Below, piece by piece: positions 55,601-61,600 of a DNA stretch of 64,000 nucleotides (the stretch's first letter is position 1; each line of letters begins with the position of its first letter). The stretch is from assembly GCF_003597395.2 (NCBI RefSeq), contig NC_133771.1, positions 61,593,289 to 61,657,288 on the forward strand. Reading direction: 5' to 3'. The notes below the pieces were generated by a model. The model searched no databases. It was not told the origin of the DNA and saw only the letters and a list, made by a program, of their open reading frames with translations. The position numbers were made by a program, and so were the translations under genes. This DNA is from Chelonoidis abingdonii (Eukaryota; Chordata; Testudines; Testudinidae).

Positions 55601-58600
55601 ATTATATAAATTATAATATATACAAATGCTAACACAACCTTACGCTAAGTTTCATTAGGTTCACTCTTGCCCACTTATGCGAAAAGCCACCCTGCAAAGC
55701 TAAATGTGGTGTTTGCTGTAAACCCTGCCAAAAATCAAGATACATGAATGTTCTACCCTGGTACAAGGTAGGGAATGTCTTCATGGCCCAACTGGTTTTG
55801 AATGCTTGTTCAAAAACAAGAGATAAGGGATATGCCATGGTATCAAAAAACAAGGTAAAAAGCTGATTGGTGAATTTTAGTCTTGGGTGACATTGAGAAT
55901 GTTTTTCACTTGTAAACAGGTCTACTATGAATACAGCTAGCGTGGGGGGATTATTTTGGGAGTGCTTTCTGCATACCGTGAACAGACACAATGCAAGAAA
56001 CAGCTTGCCAGAAGGATTGGTAACCTAGTAACTCTTTCCTTTACTGTTACTGATTTTTAGCAATAGAACTGGCTACATTTGGTTATTTTGAACATTTTTC
56101 ATAATGAACCACATGTGCAGACAATCAACTGGGCATGCTATTAGTCAATAGAGTTTGGTTTTGTTATTAGTAGCATACATTTCAGGTAAACTGGGTGACT
56201 AGGAGAGGATCTGGATCAGTGGTTGCCCAGCTGAGCTGTATGGACGACCAGTGATGTACAGAGCACTAGCTGGTGGTCCGTGGGAAGCTGGTCACATGGT
56301 GCTGGCTGTCCTCCTTGTTAACAGAAGCTAAATCACATTAAAAGAAGCTAAGCTACCTTCACTGCTTTCCTAATACTACTTTCTCACCTAAGCAGTTGCT
56401 GTAGTTACCATAGAGATGTTACTTATTCACTACTGGAATAGATTAGTCACCGTGACACAGTCCCTCTATTAGCATGTTAAACACACAGTGAAAATCTCAG
56501 ACAAGCCCTGGACTGGAAGACATTTGTGAATCACAGGTCTACAGGACTTACATTTTGATATTTTTATTTGATTTGTACATATTTAAGGTAGAAATATAGC
56601 TAGTTTTACTTTATTATCTGATCTGTACAGATAATGGGATGCAAGAAAATCTCAAGAAAATTGACTTTCCAAATGGGCACTTTTTTCCCCATAAAGAACA
56701 TATTAGTTTGGAAATGTTATATTTAATATACAAATACACATATTTATTTTGAACATAAAGCTTCATCTAAAAAAGCCCCTATTAATATCCGCACTGCTCT
56801 GATTTGAAACTAAATTGTTCTGACACACTAATCTTAAGAACTACGTGGTCAAAGTTGTTTATATGGTCTAATAATTATAGTCCTTAAAAATTAGTTACCG
56901 ATTGTTCAGCACCATCCCCAGTTGTACGCTGGTAAGTGATCCTGTATCTCTGCACTCGGCCACTGGCTGGATCCCACTTTACAGTCAGGCTATTGGAAGT
57001 CGCATTGTACACCTGAAGGTTTCGAGGGCCGCTCTTTGGTGCTAATTTGAAGTTATTGAAGCACAGGGTAAGCACACAGTTCAAACAATGGGCCAAATTC
57101 TGTACTCGGATGTGAGCCAGGATGCCACTGGCTTCACTGAGCCAGGCATGTGCAGAATTTGGCCCAAAGTTTTCAAAATACAATCAAGAAGAGAATTTAA
57201 CTGGAATGTTAGTAAAATAATGAAGCATGGGTTAACCATATGTTTAGTATCACTCCAAATAAAAAAATATATTTAATAACAAGCTGAGATCATCCTAAAT
57301 ATACTATTCATTTTTAAATGGGAATTATGACTTCTTTAAATAACATGAAACCTGATAATTCAGGTTCTTACCTTGTGTTGTTGGACGTATTGCAGGTACT
57401 AGGAAAAAGCACAAGAATTTTTTAGAAGTACTGCCTTTAATTCTAATTTAATAGCTAATAATAATAATAATTAGGGATGCTGATTATTGTGGTTTACTCA
57501 CACGATTAACTGAAAAAAAAATCGTAATTTTAAAAGTTAATCACGATTAATTGCAGTTTTAATTGCACTGTTAAACAATAGAATACCCATTGAAATTTAT
57601 TAAATATTTTGGATGTTTTTCTACATTTTCATATATATTGTATTCTGTGTGGTAATTGAAACCAAAGTGTATATTATTTTTTATTATAAATATTTGCACT
57701 GTAAAAATGATAAACAAAAGCAATAATATTTTTTAATTCACCTCATACAAGTACTATAGTGCAATCTTGTTGTCGTGCAAGTGCAACTTACAAATGTAGT
57801 TTTTTTGTTACATAACTGCACTCAAAAACAAAACAAGGTAAAATTTCAGAGCCTACAAGTCCACCAAGTCCTACTTCTTGTTCAGTCAATCACTAAGACA
57901 AACATTTATGGGAAATAATGCTACCCTCTTCTTATTCACAATGTCACCAGAAAGTGAGACATTTTTGTAGCCATCATTGCAAGGTATTTATGTGCCTGAT
58001 ATGCTAAGCATTCATATGTCCCTTCATGCTTCAGCCACCATTCCAGAGGACATGCTTCCATGCTGATGACACTTATTAAAAAATAACACATTAATTAATT
58101 AATTAATTTGTGACTGAACTCCCTGGAGAGAATTGTATGTTCCCTGCTCTGTTTTACCTACACTCTGTCATATATGTCATGTTATAACAGTCTTGAATGA
58201 TGACCCAGCATACATTGTTCATTTTAAGAACACTTCCACTGTAGATTTGACAAAACGCAAAGAAGGTACCAATGTGAGATTTGTAAAGATAGCTACAGCA
58301 CTCGACCCTAGGTTTAAGAATCTGAAGTGCCTTCCAAAATCTGAGTGGCATGAGGTGTGGAACATGCTTTCAGAAATCTTAAAAGAGCAACACTCCAATG
58401 TGAAAACTACAGAACCTGAACCACCAAAAAAGAAAATCAACCTTTTGCTGGTGGCATCTGACTCAGATAATGAAAATGAACATGCGTTCATCTGCACTGC
58501 TTTGGATTGTTATTGAGCAGAATCTGTGAGCAGCAACAACATGTGTCTCCTGGAATGGTGGTTGAAGCATGAAGGGACATATGAATCTTTAGAGCATCTG

Positions 58601-61600
58601 GCACATAAATATCTTGCAACGCCAGTGCCATGCAAATGCCTGTTCTCAGTTTAAACATGAAGTGGGCAGCATTTTCTCCTGCAAATGTAAACTAACTTGT
58701 TTGTCTCAGCAATTAACTGAACAAGAAGTAGAACTGAGTGGACTTGTAGGCTCTAAAATTTTACATTTTTATTTTTGAATGCAGTTTTATGTATATAATT
58801 CTACATTTGTAAGTTTAACGTTCAAGAGATTGCACTACACTACTTTTATTAGGTGAATTCAAAAATACTGTTGTTTTTTTTTACAAAACAAATACTTGTA
58901 AAAAAAATAAGTATTAAGTATAAAGAGCACTGTACACTTTGTATTCTGTGTTGTAACTGAAATCAATATATTTGAAAATCTAGAAAATCTCCAAAAAGAT
59001 TTAAATAAATGCGTTCTATTATTGTTTAACAGTAGGATTAAACGTGATTAATCACAATAAATTTTAATCACTTGACAGCCCTAATAATAATAATAATTAA
59101 TAACACACATTATCCCTTTTAGGGAATTGACTACTTACATGTCCGCTCACTGCCAATCAAGTCATCACTTTCAGATTCATCAGGATAAATGGCAGTAACT
59201 GAGACATCATATAGGGTGTCTGGGTTCAGATTTTCAAAAACCAGAGAATTTTCATCACCATTTAGGATGGTCTGGTGGTGAGAGGAAAGAAAGGAGATAA
59301 CTGAACATTTTTCTTTACATTATGACATTTTAGTTGGCTGCAAATATTGGATCAGATCCTGAAAGCCTCTCCACATGCAATTCCCACTGAAGGCTTTCCA
59401 AGATTGAGGCCATTCACGAATTTAATTTCAGATAAAAAGTACTGCTCTGATAGCATCCTAAAGAAAACTACATGTTGACTATTCATTCCTACCTCCTGCT
59501 TTTCCGTTCCACCATAGGGTCCCCAGGTGATTCTATAGAGAGCCACATCTGGAGCTCCATGGTCCCAAGTGCCTCTGAAACTTTGCTTTGTTACTTCTGT
59601 GAGTCTGAGATTGACTGGTGCTGGCACAGGCACTATTATGAAGAAAGGAAAAATAAACAAACAAACAAAAGATACAGCCTATAAACTAAGAATAATTACA
59701 ACCACAAAGCTCCATTAATAAACAACTTTCTATGCAACAGAGTATGCTCCCAGACACATTTCCAATGACTTTAATATAAATTGTAGTGTTACTCAGCACT
59801 TATACAGAGCAATTTGTCTTTCATAGGGCCAGGTCCTCAGCTAATATGAACTGGCACAGCTCCATTGACTTCAGTAGAACTACACCAATTCATAGCAGCT
59901 GAAGTTCTGGAACACAGATTTCCCAGAAGGTATAATTATGACCCTCTTGTCTGAGCTCCTGCATAAATAATCCTTAGAACTTCACCCAAGAATTCCTGCA
60001 CTGAATCCAATATCTTGTGGCTGAACACTTTCCCTGTTTTTTCTGTCACTGACAAAAAATCTGCTAGGTTAAAAAACTTTTCAGTATCAGCCTTTTTTCC
60101 CCTGTATAAGGGCAGAGGGCTATTCCCATTTTACAGATGAAGAAACTGAGAGAAAGAGTGGCTAATGCAAGGCCACACAGTTTATTAATGCAAAACTGGG
60201 AACAGAATCCATATGTCCTGATTCCTAATGCTATGCCTTATCCACTGGACAGCTTCAGAAGTTGTATAGGTCCCAGAGGGCAGAATTCTGCCCGGTAAGC
60301 ATCCTACTTAAGAAGAAGAATTTAGAATTCTCAAACTGAAGGTTAGGAAATGGATTAAATGATATTGCTGCCTAAATTCTATAATAATATGCAGCATATT
60401 TTGCTTAAACAGAATCTAAGAAAACATATTTAATAGCAGAGTTAAATTAAATATCCCCACAACTTACAAGTGGTAGCTTTAGCAGCTACTGGTATAGATT
60501 CTCCTTCATCATATACTGCAACGAGTTGTAGATCATACAGAGTTTGTGAGAGGAGACTAGGAAGAACTGTGCTTGTTTTTGATTTATCAACTTCCACCTA
60601 GAAACAAAAATAAAGGCAGAAGAATTGTAAACTGGCACACCGTTAAGTTTCTGTCCCTATACCTGCACATTAATATACTGTAGTCATTGCTACAAAAAAA
60701 GACGAAGATATTCTAGGATAATTTTGCATTCTTTTTGAGGGTGCAATTTGTACCAACATTGTTGCACCTGCACTTGAACTGTGGGTGCAAATCTGGGTAG
60801 TCATACCTTTGACTATCAGACTGTAGGTGAAAAATAAGTCATTTAAGCAGCAAGTGCTGTAACTGGCACCTAGAGTTAACTTCAAGAAATCAGGGCCTGA
60901 TGAAATACATTGTAGGGTACTCGAGGAGCAGACAGAGGCAATATCTAAGCCATTAGCAATTATCTTCCAAAAGTCATGGAAGACAAGAGAGATTCCAGAG
61001 GACTGGAAAAGGGCAAATATAGTGACAATCTGTAAAAAGTGGAATAAGTACACCCTGGGAATTACAGACCAGTCAGCTTAACTTCAGCACCCGGAAAGAT
61101 AATGGAGCAAATAATTAAGCAACCAATTTGCAAACACCTAGAAGATAAGAAGGTGATAAGTAACAGTGAGCATGGATTTGTCAAGAACAAATTGTGTCAA
61201 ACCAACCTAATGGCTTTCTTTGACAGGATAACAAGCTTGTGAATGGGGGGAAGCAGTAGATGTGGTATATCTTGACTTAAGTAAGGCTTTTGATACTGTT
61301 TCGCATCACCCCATAAAAAAGCTAGGGAAATACAACCTATATATACCTGCTATGAGGTGGAATAACTGGTTGGAAAGTAGTTCTCAGTGGTTCACAGTCA
61401 AGCTGGAAGGGCATACCAAGAGGGGTCCTGCAGGGATCAGTTCTGGGTCTGGTTCTGATCAATATCTTCATCAATTATTTAGATAATGGCATTGAGAGAG
61501 TACAGTTATAAAGTTTGTGGATAATACTAAGCAGGGAGGGGTTGCAAGTGCTTTGGAGGATATGATTAAAATTCAAAATGATCTGGACAAACTGGAGAAA

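Noticed and set aside
58133..58516. Possible host gene of 127 codons
   Set aside because: It lies between hAT terminal repeats and encodes transposase motifs, with a stop before the hATC part.
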